60,575 bases of DNA. It comes from Nocardia otitidiscaviarum NBRC 14405 (GTDB lineage: Bacteria > Actinomycetota > Actinomycetes > Mycobacteriales > Mycobacteriaceae). The stretch spans positions 1 through 60,575 of the forward strand of contig NZ_BAGD01000134.1 of assembly GCF_000308635.1 (NCBI RefSeq), in the 5' to 3' direction. This document shows positions 31,370 to 39,727 of the stretch, in pieces. Within the stretch, counting starts at the first letter, position 1; every line of letters begins with the position of its first letter. The notes below the pieces were generated by a model, which was not told the DNA's origin, did not search any database, and saw nothing but the letters and a program-made list of their open reading frames with translations. Position numbers and translations under genes: made by a program.

Positions 31370-34093
31370 GTGGTGATACTCGGGCGGGCGGACGAGTCGG
31401 CGCGCATCGAGCGCCTGCTCGCGAACGCGCGCGACGGGCACGGCGGCGCTCTGGTGATCCGCGGTGAGGCCGGGATCGGCAAGACCGCACTGCTCGACCA
31501 CGCCGAACGCGCCGCGGCGGGGCTGCGCGTGCTGCGCGGCGTGGGCATCGAGTCGGAGGTCGAGGTCCCCTTCGCCGGATTGCACCTGCTGTTCCACACC
31601 TACCTGGATCGACTCGCCACCTTGCCGGAGCCCCAGGCGCAGGCATTGCGCGCCGCCTTCGGCCTGTCCGACCACGATATCGGCGAACGATTCCTGACCA
31701 ATGTCGCCGCCCTGTCGCTGCTGTCCGAGCTGGCCGCCGACGGCCCCGTGGTATGCCTCGTCGATGACGCGCACTGGTTCGACCGAGCCTCCCTCGATGC
31801 GCTGTTGTTCGCCGCCAGGCGATTACGGCAGGAGCCGGTGGCCATGGTGTTCACCGCGCGTGCGGATGTCCCGGACTTCCCGGCCGCCGGGCTGGAGACC
31901 ATGCGGCTCGCCGCGCTGGACCGCGTCGGCGCGACCGCACTGCTCGATCAGCGGGCGGGCGACCTGACCGGTCCGATGCGCGCCCGGATCCTGGCGGACG
32001 CACGCGGAAACCCACTCGCCATCATCGAATTCACCGCGGCGATCACCTCGCGCGCGGCGACGGGCAGCACGTGGTCGCTACCCGTCGAGCCGCTGCCCGT
32101 GGACAGGCAGGTGCAGGCCGCTTTCAGCGCCAGAATCGGAACGCTTCCGGAGGCGACGCGGCGGCTGCTGGTGCTGGCCGCGGCCGATGTCACCGCGGAT
32201 CCGCCGATCGTGGTGCGTGCCGGGGAGCGGCTCGGACTGAGCGCCGCCGACCTGGAACCAGCCGAGCAGGCTGCCCTCATCGAGCTGTCCGCCCAGCGAA
32301 TCTCGTTCCGGCATCCCCTGATTCGGACCGCCGCCTACCAGAGTGCGCCCCGCCACTGGCAACTCGACGCGCACCGGGCCCTCGCCGACACGCTGACCGG
32401 GGCCGACTACGCCGACCATCGCGCCTGGCATCTGGCCGCGGCCACCATCACCGTCGATGAGACCGCCGCCGCCACCCTGGAGCAGGTGGCCCGGCGTGCC
32501 GCCCGACGCGGCGGTGCGGCCGCGGTCGCGCACGCACTCGAACGCAGTGCCCGGCTCAGTCCCGATCCGGAACAGCGCAGCCGACGACTCGCCGCCGCCG
32601 CTCGCGCGGCCTATGACGCCGGAGCCCTCGACCAGGCCGCCGACTGCGCGCGCGTCGCAGCGGAAATCGCCACCAGCGGAACCGTTCTCGCCGACCTCAG
32701 CTGGGTCCGAGCTCAGATCGCCTACGAGCGTGATTCGCCGACCACCGCCGCCGCCCTGATGCTGGCGGGCGCGGCACCGATAGTCGGCACCCTGCCGCGG
32801 CAAGCGGTCTCGATGCTCACCGACGCCATCGGATGCGCCAAGGACGGCGGCGCGCACGACCTGGTGAGCCGTGCCGCGCGACTGCTCGCCGACGTGCGGC
32901 TCGCACCGGACGATCCGCTGCGGCCGGTGGTCGACGGCATGATCGGCGTTGGCGAGCTGTTCGACGGCCGCGCCCGCGCGGGCACGGCCGGTATGCGTCG
33001 GCTGATATCCGCAGCGCGCGAGGGACGCGCGCCAGGCATGGTGGAGCGGGTGCTGGCCGGATATCTGGCGCTCATCATCGACGATCGGGCCGCCGCCGAG
33101 ATACTGGAGGCGCTGGTCGCCGATATCCGCCGTTCGGGTGCGCTCGGCTGGCTACCGTATGCCCAGGAGCCGCTGGCGATCGCGCTGCTGCTCCAAGGGC
33201 GCTTCCGCGACGCGGAAACCGTTGTCACCGAGGCACTGTCGACGTCCACCGAACTGGGCCAGCACACCCAGGCACTCATCATGTCCGCCATCCCGGCGTG
33301 GCTGGCGGCGGTGGCGGGCGACGCCGACAGCTGCCGCACCCACGCCGCGACCATGCTCCGCGACCGAGCTCGGCATCCCACCAATGCCGCCCTCGCCACC
33401 TGGGCGCTCGGTCTGCTCGACCTCGGTCAGGGCCGATTCGACACGGCCACGGAATATTTGGAGTCCGTCTGCACCGGGCCCGGTCGCCGGGACTTCCTGG
33501 TTCGAGCCATTCCGGATCACATGGAGGCGGCCATCCGTGGCGGCCGGACGGCACAGGCGGATCGGCACCTGCCCGCGCTCGCCGAGTGGGCCGAGCACAC
33601 CCGCCGGCCGCAGGCCGACGCGCTGGTGCAACGCTGCCTCGCCCTGGCGGCGACGGACGACCCGGAAAAGTGTTACGGCACCGCCCTTCGACTGCACGCG
33701 GAGTCCGAACACACCTACGACTACGCACGCACCGCACTCCTCTACGGCGAATGGCTCCGCAGGCAGCGCCGCCGCACCGAGGCCCACACCCACCTGTCCG
33801 AGGCGTCGCGCATCTTCGAGCGACTCGCGGCCACCGCCTGGGCGGACCGGGCCCGCGCCGAACTGACCGCCCTCGGCGACCGCCCGGTCGCCCGGCCGCA
33901 CGATCACGACCCCGCGGCTCGCCTCACTCCCCAAGAGCTGCAGGTGGTCCGGCTCGCCGCGGCCGGGCTCAGCAACCGCGACATCGCCGCCCAACTGTTC
34001 CTCAGCCCCCGCACCGTCGGCCACCACCTCTACCGCGCCTACCCGAAGCTCGGCATCACCAAGCGCACGGAACTCGTCCGATTCACGCTGTGA
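31370..34093 (+). CDS. Large ATP-binding LuxR-family (LAL) transcriptional regulator
   Basis: This 907-residue regulator has an N-terminal AAA/NTPase module with Walker A RGEAGIGKTALLDHAERA near residue 29 and a Walker B-like VCLVDDAHWFD. A long helical, TPR-like middle follows. The last 65 residues form a LuxR helix-turn-helix (LTPQELQVVRLAAAGLSNRD, then SPRTVGHHLYRAYPKLG). LAL proteins are pathway regulators of secondary metabolism or carbon use and bind an inducer through the central region. The start is GTG at 31370 or the adjacent GTG at 31373. It converges on the oxidoreductase gene; no obvious target gene adjoins it. Confidence 0.9.
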   Translation: MVILGRADESARIERLLANARDGHGGALVIRGEAGIGKTALLDHAERAAAGLRVLRGVGIESEVEVPFAGLHLLFHTYLDRLATLPEPQAQALRAAFGLSDHDIGERFLTNVAALSLLSELAADGPVVCLVDDAHWFDRASLDALLFAARRLRQEPVAMVFTARADVPDFPAAGLETMRLAALDRVGATALLDQRAGDLTGPMRARILADARGNPLAIIEFTAAITSRAATGSTWSLPVEPLPVDRQVQAAFSARIGTLPEATRRLLVLAAADVTADPPIVVRAGERLGLSAADLEPAEQAALIELSAQRISFRHPLIRTAAYQSAPRHWQLDAHRALADTLTGADYADHRAWHLAAATITVDETAAATLEQVARRAARRGGAAAVAHALERSARLSPDPEQRSRRLAAAARAAYDAGALDQAADCARVAAEIATSGTVLADLSWVRAQIAYERDSPTTAAALMLAGAAPIVGTLPRQAVSMLTDAIGCAKDGGAHDLVSRAARLLADVRLAPDDPLRPVVDGMIGVGELFDGRARAGTAGMRRLISAAREGRAPGMVERVLAGYLALIIDDRAAAEILEALVADIRRSGALGWLPYAQEPLAIALLLQGRFRDAETVVTEALSTSTELGQHTQALIMSAIPAWLAAVAGDADSCRTHAATMLRDRARHPTNAALATWALGLLDLGQGRFDTATEYLESVCTGPGRRDFLVRAIPDHMEAAIRGGRTAQADRHLPALAEWAEHTRRPQADALVQRCLALAATDDPEKCYGTALRLHAESEHTYDYARTALLYGEWLRRQRRRTEAHTHLSEASRIFERLAATAWADRARAELTALGDRPVARPHDHDPAARLTPQELQVVRLAAAGLSNRDIAAQLFLSPRTVGHHLYRAYPKLGITKRTELVRFTL

Positions 34094-34133
34094 CGCAGGG
34101 GATGCCGAGCATCGATCGATCCGCCGAGCGGTA

Positions 34134-35315
34134 TCACGCGATACCGACGGCGGTCGCCTCCACAGCCGTGCGGCGGCGACGGGACGGCTGCAGCATGGTC
34201 GGATGCGAGATGCTCCAGGCCGCGGTCTTGCAGATGAGCTCCTTGACCCGTGCGGCCGACCGGCCGGTGAGGGCGGAGGGCTTGGGCCGGTCGTCGGGGG
34301 TCACCCACTGCACGATGGCGTCGCGGCGGCCGAGGCTGATGCACTGGCCCGTGTAGCCGATCTCGTTGCGAGGCATCGTGCGGCCGGTCAGGCGAGCCGC
34401 GATGGCGTCGGCGGCCAGATGGGCCGTGGGGACTCCGGAGGCGCAGGACATGCGCAGCGGATCGCCGTTCCCGCCGGGGGCGCGGGCGGCGTCGCCGACG
34501 GCGTAGACATCCGGGTGCGAGAGCGACCGCATGGTGTCGTCGACCACGATCTGCCCGGTCTCCGAGACCTGCACGGTGGTGGCCGCGGCGATCGGATGGA
34601 CCGCGAAACCGGCTGTCCACACTGTCAGTGCGGACCCGATCTCGCGACCGTCGGCGGTGACCACGCCGTCCGGTTCGACGCGGGCGATATCGGTGTTCTC
34701 GTGCACGGTGATACCGAGCCGGTCGAACGCCGCACGCAGATGCCGCCTGGCCTTCGCACCCAACCAATCACCGAGGCCGCCGCGTGCGACCAGCGCGACC
34801 TCGAGATCCGTTCGCGCCTCGGCGATTTCGGTGGCCGCCTCGATACCGGTGAGGCCGCCGCCCACGACCAGCACGGTCGCGCCCGCGCTGAGATCCGCCA
34901 GGCGCTCCCGCACCCGCAGCGCGGACCCCTTGCCCGCGATGTCGTAGGCGTGTTCGGCCGCACCGGGCACGCCGCCGTCCGCGGCGGCGCTGCCGAGCGC
35001 GTACACCAGGGTGTCGTAGGCGATGTCGCGGGTGCCCTCGGCATCGACGACGGCGACCTTTTTGCGATCGGCATCCAGCGCCGTCACCCGCGCCACGTCC
35101 ACCCGCACGCCGGTGCCGGCGAAAACGTCGGTCAGCACGCGGCGGCGCAGCTCCTGGCCCGTCGCCAGCTGGTGCATGCGCACCCGCTCGACGAATTCGG
35201 GATCGACGTTGACGAGGGTGATGTCGACATCGGCGGGGTGCAGCCGCTTGGCCAGGCGACCGGCGGCGTTGGCTCCGGCGTATCCGGCTCCGAGAACGAC
35301 GATGCGGTGCTTCAT
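34134..35315 (-). CDS. FAD-dependent pyridine nucleotide-disulfide-type oxidoreductase (NDH-2-like), ECF41 partner
   Basis: This 393-residue flavoprotein has two Rossmann dinucleotide-binding motifs. IVVLGAGYAGANAAGRL at the N-terminus binds FAD; VLVVGGGLTGIEAATEIAE near residue 147 binds NAD(P)H. VYAVGDAARAPGG is the second FAD contact. It resembles NDH-2 and related dehydrogenases but lacks a clear C-terminal membrane helix. It directly follows the ECF41 sigma-factor gene, and such factors are typically encoded next to a carboxymuconolactone decarboxylase, oxidoreductase or epimerase (COE) gene they activate. A TGTCAGG element with a 16-base spacer lies upstream of the start at 35315. Confidence 0.88.
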   Translation of the reverse strand: MKHRIVVLGAGYAGANAAGRLAKRLHPADVDITLVNVDPEFVERVRMHQLATGQELRRRVLTDVFAGTGVRVDVARVTALDADRKKVAVVDAEGTRDIAYDTLVYALGSAAADGGVPGAAEHAYDIAGKGSALRVRERLADLSAGATVLVVGGGLTGIEAATEIAEARTDLEVALVARGGLGDWLGAKARRHLRAAFDRLGITVHENTDIARVEPDGVVTADGREIGSALTVWTAGFAVHPIAAATTVQVSETGQIVVDDTMRSLSHPDVYAVGDAARAPGGNGDPLRMSCASGVPTAHLAADAIAARLTGRTMPRNEIGYTGQCISLGRRDAIVQWVTPDDRPKPSALTGRSAARVKELICKTAAWSISHPTMLQPSRRRRTAVEATAVGIA

Positions 35316-35350
35316 GGTCTCACTCCTGTCTGGGTGGTGTTCGCTACCTG

Positions 35351-35377
35351 AACCGGGCAGCGGCGCGAAACCTGACA
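35351..35377 (-). promoter_or_regulatory. Candidate ECF41-dependent promoter of the oxidoreductase gene
   Basis: On the minus strand TGTCAGG (35377-35371) is followed after exactly 16 bases by GGTT (35354-35351). Published ECF41 promoters have TGTCACA, a 16-base spacer and CGTC, so the -35 element agrees in five of seven positions and the -10 only partly. Confidence 0.45.
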
Positions 35378-35397
35378 GACACGGACTGTGAGCTAGG

Positions 35398-36342
35398 TCA
35401 CCACCCCGTGGTGAGGGGGTCCGGGTGCTCCGACACAGCCCAGTGCCGGGTGGCGCGGTCGAGCTTGGCCGGGTTGGCCTGGGTGTGCACGGCCGTGATT
35501 CCCTCGGTGGTCACCTCCAGGGTGATGATGCCGACGATCCGTTCGCCGACCGTGATCACCAGCGCCGGAACGCCATTCGCCACCGCGGCGAACATGTCGG
35601 CGCGACCGCCGATCATCGCCCATTTGCCCTCGGTGGCCTCGAACAGGCGGCGCAGGAACCGCGCCACCCGCAGTGCCCCGGTGACCGGCTCCGGCAGCGA
35701 GAACACCACACCGCCGCCGTCGCCCGCGCTGATCGCGTCGTCGGCCAGCATGCGCACCAGTGCGTCGGTGTCACCGCTGAGCGCGGCCGCCAGGAATTCC
35801 TCGACCACCTTGCGCGCGGCGGCGTCGTCGACCTCCCGGCGGGTCCGGTCGCTGGCCAGATGCTGTTTGGCGCGCCGATAGATCTGATAGCAGTTCGACT
35901 CGGTGAGCTCGAGCATGTCGGCGATCTCACCGTGCGAGTAGCCGAAGGCCTCCCGGAGCACGTACACGACGCGCTCCCTGGCCGTCAGCCGTTCCATCAG
36001 GGTGAGCATGGCGATGGACACCGATTCGCGTTGTTCGACGGTGTCGGCCGGGCCGAACATCCGGTCCCCGGCGAAGACCGGCTCGGGCAGCCACTGCCCC
36101 ACATAGGATTCGCGCCGCGCCCGCGCCGAGGTGAGCTGATTCAGGCAGATATTGGTGAGCACCTTCGTCAGCCACGCCTCGGGCGTCTCGACGAGTTCGT
36201 GGTCGGCGGCGTGCCAGCGCACGAACGTGTCCTGCACCGCGTCCTCGGCATCACTCGCCGACCCCAACAGCCGATACGCGATCGCCTCCAGGCGAGCCCT
36301 GGACCTCTCGAACACTTCGACCTCGTGCACACCGACCACCAT
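35398..36342 (-). CDS. ECF41-group RNA polymerase sigma factor (SigJ-like) with SnoaL-like C-terminal domain
   Basis: This 314-residue sigma factor has region 2 (FERSRARLEAIAYRLLGSASDAEDAVQDTF) and region 4 (ERVVYVLREAFGYSHGEIADML). A C-terminal SnoaL/NTF2-like domain of about 130 residues replaces a separate anti-sigma factor. Hallmarks of group ECF41 are visible: the linker motif WLPEP (in VGQWLPEPVF) and the tail motif NPxKL (ANPAKLDRA), which in studied members modulates activity. There is no anti-sigma gene. The downstream gene is a COE-type oxidoreductase, the expected target, and the upstream cytochrome b operon has a matching promoter element. Confidence 0.92.
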   Translation of the reverse strand: MVVGVHEVEVFERSRARLEAIAYRLLGSASDAEDAVQDTFVRWHAADHELVETPEAWLTKVLTNICLNQLTSARARRESYVGQWLPEPVFAGDRMFGPADTVEQRESVSIAMLTLMERLTARERVVYVLREAFGYSHGEIADMLELTESNCYQIYRRAKQHLASDRTRREVDDAAARKVVEEFLAAALSGDTDALVRMLADDAISAGDGGGVVFSLPEPVTGALRVARFLRRLFEATEGKWAMIGGRADMFAAVANGVPALVITVGERIVGIITLEVTTEGITAVHTQANPAKLDRATRHWAVSEHPDPLTTGW

Positions 36343-36378
36343 GGCCTGAAGTTAACCGTACGAGACGCCGACCGGTCA

Positions 36379-36618
36379 CTACCCTGTCTGCGCGCAGAGC
36401 ACGTGGTACGCGCGGACGGCGTCCTCCGGGAAGACGAGCACCCGCCAGCACGGGCGGTCCGACCGTCTCGCGGTCGCGGTGGTGGCGCGGATATCGTTGG
36501 CTCGGAGAAGAGCTCGAACGGAACCCGCCGCGGCTTCGGTGGCGGCGGTGGCTATCGCGAACAGCAGGCCGAAATCCTCCGCGGCTGGCTCGGTGCGCCG
36601 GGCGCGGCGGCCGATCAT
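36379..36618 (-). CDS. Small DUF2007-like protein cotranslated with the cytochrome b paralog
   Basis: This 79-residue protein starts at an ATG overlapping the stop of the cytochrome b gene (ATGA, 36615-36618), which supports it being real despite its size. It is soluble. The segment SVRALLRANDIRATTATARR, then WRVLVFPEDAVRAYHVL, resembles the DUF2007 fold of small proteins of unclear role (putative signal-transducing proteins). The family match is by eye and tentative. It lies between the qcrB paralog and the ECF41 gene on the same strand, so all may share transcription. Confidence 0.6.
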   Translation of the reverse strand: MIGRRARRTEPAAEDFGLLFAIATAATEAAAGSVRALLRANDIRATTATARRSDRPCWRVLVFPEDAVRAYHVLCAQTG

Positions 36619-38231
36619 CGGTCGCCCGCTTCGCCGACTCGACGCCGCTGGTTGTCGCGAAGCACGGTCAGCTGCCGACGCTCCTCCTCGTGGTCGATGG
36701 CCACGAGCAACTCCGCCTCGGATGCGGGGTCCGGGCGGAGGAACGAGCCCGATCCCGGTCGACCGGCCGCGCCGAGCCGGTTCATCTTCTTCGGCACCGG
36801 TGCGCCCTCGTATGCGAGCGGAACCGGTCGGCCGTGGTCGTCGCTCGGTCCCAGCGGTTGGTGCAGCTCGAGATATTCACCGTGCGGCAGGCGTGTGATC
36901 ATGCCCGTCTCGATGCCGTGCTCGAGTACGGCCCTATCGCTGCGCTGCAATCCCAGGCACAGTCGATAGCTCGCGTAGTAGGCGAGCGGCGGTGCCAGCA
37001 GTGCGGCGAACCGGAAGAACCAGGTGGTGGCGTTCAACGAGATGTCGAATGTCAAGGCGATGACATCGTTCACGCACGCCAGCGTCACCACCAGATAGAA
37101 GGTCAGGGCCATGGCGCCGATCGCGGTGCGCACCGGCACATCGCGTGGCCGCTGGAGCAGATTGTGGTGCGCGGTGTCGTTCGACAGGCGCTTCTCGATC
37201 CACGGGTAGGTGATCAGGAGCGCGAATACGATGCCCATCGCCGCGGCGACCCAGAAAGCGCCGGGAATCGTGTAGCGGCCCAGATAGATTTCCCACGGCG
37301 GCATCAGGCGCAGCATGCCGTCGGCCCACATCATGTAGAAGTCGGGTTGGGAGCCCGCCGATACCTGCGCCGGATTGTAGGGCCCCAGATTCCAGACCGG
37401 ATTGATCTGGAGCAGCCCGCCCAGCAACGACACCGTGGCCAGGGTGAACATGAAGAACGCACTCTGGTCGAGGGAGAACACCGGCACGATCCGAGTGCCC
37501 ACCACATTGTTCTCGGTGCGCGCCGGACCGGGGAACTGAGTGTGCTTCTGGTACCACACGATTCCGATATGGGCGATGACCAGCGCCACCATGATCGCGG
37601 GAAACAGCAGCACGTGTGTGATGTACAACCGCGGAATGGTGATGGTACCGGGGAAATCACCGTCGAAGAGCATCCAGTGCAGCCAGGTGCCCACGATCGG
37701 CACCGACATCGTGATACCCGAGAAAGCCGCGCGCAGACCGGTACCCGACAGCAGATCGTCGGGCAGCGAGTACCCGAAGAATCCCTCGAACATGGCGATG
37801 ATCAGGAGCAGGCAGCCGATCACCCAGGTGATCTCACGCGGGCGGCGGAACGCACCGGTGAAGAAGATCCGGCACATGTGCACGATCATCGAGGCCACGA
37901 AAAGCAGTGCGGCCCAATGGTGGAGCTGCCGCACGAACAGCCCGCCCCGCACCTCGAAGCTGATGTGCAGCGTCGACTCGTACGCCCGCGACATGGTCAC
38001 CCCGCGCAAGGGTTGATACACACCGTCGTACACGACCTCACTCATCGACGGGTCGAAGAACAACGTCAGATACACCCCGGAGAGCAACAGAATGATGAAG
38101 GTGTAGAGCGCGATCTCCCCGAGCAGAAACGACCAGTGCGTCGGAAACACCTTGTTGATCGAGCGTTTGACGAACGCCGCCGCCTGGTAACGCTCATCCG
38201 CCCCGTCCACCCCCCGCACCACGGCACTCAT
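36615..38231 (-). CDS. Orphan cytochrome b subunit of the bc1 complex (QcrB paralog)
   Basis: This 538-residue membrane protein is a full actinobacterial cytochrome b. Its heme-ligand histidines are visible in RQLHHWAALLF and SMIVHMCRIFF (one helix) and RLYITHVLLFP and ALVIAHIGIVW (the next pair). The quinol-site motif reads PDFYMMW, as in mycobacterial-type QcrB. No qcrA or qcrC gene accompanies it, so it is unlikely to be the housekeeping copy and may substitute for QcrB under stress. The ATG at 38231 has AGGAGGT nine bases upstream. The C-terminal soluble tail of about 110 residues is charged. The promoter region contains TGTCAGG-N16-CGTC, close to the ECF41 consensus. Confidence 0.9.
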   Translation of the reverse strand: MSAVVRGVDGADERYQAAAFVKRSINKVFPTHWSFLLGEIALYTFIILLLSGVYLTLFFDPSMSEVVYDGVYQPLRGVTMSRAYESTLHISFEVRGGLFVRQLHHWAALLFVASMIVHMCRIFFTGAFRRPREITWVIGCLLLIIAMFEGFFGYSLPDDLLSGTGLRAAFSGITMSVPIVGTWLHWMLFDGDFPGTITIPRLYITHVLLFPAIMVALVIAHIGIVWYQKHTQFPGPARTENNVVGTRIVPVFSLDQSAFFMFTLATVSLLGGLLQINPVWNLGPYNPAQVSAGSQPDFYMMWADGMLRLMPPWEIYLGRYTIPGAFWVAAAMGIVFALLITYPWIEKRLSNDTAHHNLLQRPRDVPVRTAIGAMALTFYLVVTLACVNDVIALTFDISLNATTWFFRFAALLAPPLAYYASYRLCLGLQRSDRAVLEHGIETGMITRLPHGEYLELHQPLGPSDDHGRPVPLAYEGAPVPKKMNRLGAAGRPGSGSFLRPDPASEAELLVAIDHEEERRQLTVLRDNQRRRVGEAGDR

Positions 38232-38272
38232 GAGTTCACGACCTCCTGCCCGTCGACAACCGCTGCCCACAT

Positions 38273-38299
38273 GACGCCGCGAGCCGCCGATTCCTGACA
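38273..38299 (-). promoter_or_regulatory. Candidate ECF41-dependent promoter of the qcrB paralog
   Basis: On the minus strand TGTCAGG (38299-38293) is followed after exactly 16 bases by CGTC (38276-38273), matching the ECF41 promoter TGTCACA-N16-CGTC at nine of eleven defined positions. It lies about 40 bases upstream of the ATG, a normal leader length. Confidence 0.6.
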
Positions 38300-38476
38300 G
38301 GATGTGACTCAGATCACCAGCTGCCGTTCGCGCCCCCGAAGGGGGACGCCACACCGGTCAAACGCCTTGTATCAGGCAGGAGAGTGCGTTCGCCGCCCGG
38401 TGCCGCGTCCTCGCCACAACGATCGGCTCACAGCCGTAAGCGGTACCCTCACCGGCCCAGCCGCCATGCTGTTGAT

Positions 38477-38832
38477 GTGGGTACCATTGCGTTCTTCATC
38501 GCACCCAACGATCAGGCTGCCGCCGGGACACGATCGGGGGGCCAGGGACAAACTATCCCTCGGTCATATGCCAGGGCTTCGATCCCGATGATGCAGTTGT
38601 CGAGTGGGACATGTACTTCGAGGCTCCTTCCGCGAAGCTTCCACCTCTCGAGACGCTTCGCACGAGGCAATGGCCGATCTCGGTAGCCGAGATCGTCAAC
38701 GATGGCACCGGCGTGTTCGTTGTCCCGGATCGATTGGCCCACGCGCTCGCCCACGCCGGCCCCAAGGACCTGGACGAACTCACCTACCGTCGGCCCGCGG
38801 GGTTACGTCAGGTGGGCGGAGAGTCAACATGA
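38477..38832 (+). pseudogene. Frameshifted conserved hypothetical gene
   Basis: Two adjacent frames read as one protein if a single base is restored. Frame two from GTG 38477 gives VGTIAFFIAPNDQAAAGTRSGG; frame one continues as GPGTNYPSVICQGFDPDDAV, VEWDMYFEAPSAK and PDRLAHALAHAGPKDLDELT up to the TGA at 38832. The switch falls at the run of six G at 38536-38541; one more G would make the frame continuous, giving about 118 residues. It resembles small actinobacterial proteins of unknown function. It may be a broken gene, a sequencing error in a homopolymer, or a phase-variable tract. Its stop overlaps the next small ORF. Confidence 0.6.
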
Positions 38833-38936
38833 CCTGCGACAACCCGTGGGAAATCCTGCAAAAGGTTGCCCGGTTCGCCGCTACCGCGGTCGGCACGGGT
38901 GACCGACTCTATTGCTGGCATTTCCTGAACGGCTAA
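38829..38936 (+). CDS. Small hypothetical protein coupled to the frameshifted gene
   Basis: This 35-residue frame (MTCDNPWEILQKVARFAATA, then a tail ending LYCWHFLNG) starts at an ATG overlapping the TGA of the preceding gene, with GGAGAG six bases upstream, so translational coupling is likely. It contains a short amphipathic helix and no recognisable domain. It may be a complete microprotein or the N-terminal remnant of a longer partner lost by deletion. Confidence 0.45.
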   Translation: MTCDNPWEILQKVARFAATAVGTGDRLYCWHFLNG

Positions 38937-39043
38937 CGCTGCGATCGGACTCAACCGGGCGTTCCGCCGGTCTCGGATCCGTTCGGCCTGTCGATCTTCG
39001 GCCGGCCCGAGATGGCCTGTTCGGCCAGCCGTGCGGACTCTGA

Positions 39044-39718
39044 TCAGCACGACGATCGGGTCTGCGGGCGCGGGAGGCGGAACAGCCGGCGTAGTCGGTG
39101 CAGGGCCTGGAGGTCGCCGGATGCGGAGGCGGCGCCGTTGTCGATCGCCTCGGCGAGGGTTGACCGGCCCGCGGCGAGGTCGCGGAAGGCCTCACCGCCG
39201 GTCGTGATGGTCACGTCGGGGTGTTGGGCCGGTCCGTGCAGCGTTTCGATGGCGCCGTCGTCGATGCGGGCGTGGAAGATCTCCTCCTCGACCCGGAACT
39301 CGTACAGTGCGTGCAAGCCGGCGGCCGCTTCGGGATCGAAGCAAGCTCTCAGGCCGAGCACGGCCCAGCCGGGGTGGAAGGTCTCCTGTTCCCGGGGTTC
39401 CTGCATTGCCCATTTCAGGCCCCACCGGGCCAGGGCCAGCACCGCTGGGCCAAGCTCTTCGCCGGCCTGGGTGAGGGCATAGGCGGGGGTGCGGGCCGGT
39501 GGCGGGAGAGTGATCTTGTGGACGAGCCCTTCGCGTTCCAGATGCTTCATCCGTGCGGCCAGCAGGCCGGTGCCCAGGCCACGCAGGCTGTGCTGTAGAT
39601 CGCCGAAGCGCTTGGGGCCCGTCAGCAACTCGCGGATCAGGAGCAGGGTCCAGCGTTCCCCGACGAGATCGAGGGTGCGTGCGGTCGCGCAGTACTGGTT
39701 GTAGGTTCGCTGTTCCAC
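39044..39718 (-). CDS. HxlR-type winged-helix regulator fused to an SCP2-like sterol-carrier domain
   Basis: This 224-residue regulator has an N-terminal HxlR winged helix (YCATARTLDLVGERWTLLLI, then LLAARMKHLEREGL) and a C-terminal half of about 100 residues with SCP2-like features. These include DGAIETLHGPAQHPDVTITTGGEAFRDLAAGR, read in pieces. SCP2 domains bind lipids, so a hydrophobic ligand may modulate DNA binding. It is the last gene of a three-gene same-strand set (LLM oxidoreductase, hydrolase, regulator) with only nine bases before it, suggesting autoregulation of this small operon. Confidence 0.85.
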   Translation of the reverse strand: MEQRTYNQYCATARTLDLVGERWTLLLIRELLTGPKRFGDLQHSLRGLGTGLLAARMKHLEREGLVHKITLPPPARTPAYALTQAGEELGPAVLALARWGLKWAMQEPREQETFHPGWAVLGLRACFDPEAAAGLHALYEFRVEEEIFHARIDDGAIETLHGPAQHPDVTITTGGEAFRDLAAGRSTLAEAIDNGAASASGDLQALHRLRRLFRLPRPQTRSSC

Positions 39719-39727
39719 TTCAGCATT

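Noticed and set aside
36343..36420. A third ECF41-type promoter in front of the sigma-factor gene
   Set aside because: The best candidate (AGACAGG with a 15-base spacer to CGTC) misses the TGTC core and has the wrong spacing.
38304..38686. Two alternative ORFs (38304-38591 and 38384-38686)
   Set aside because: Neither has a recognisable protein on its own; the conserved sequence switches between frames and is better explained as a frameshifted gene.
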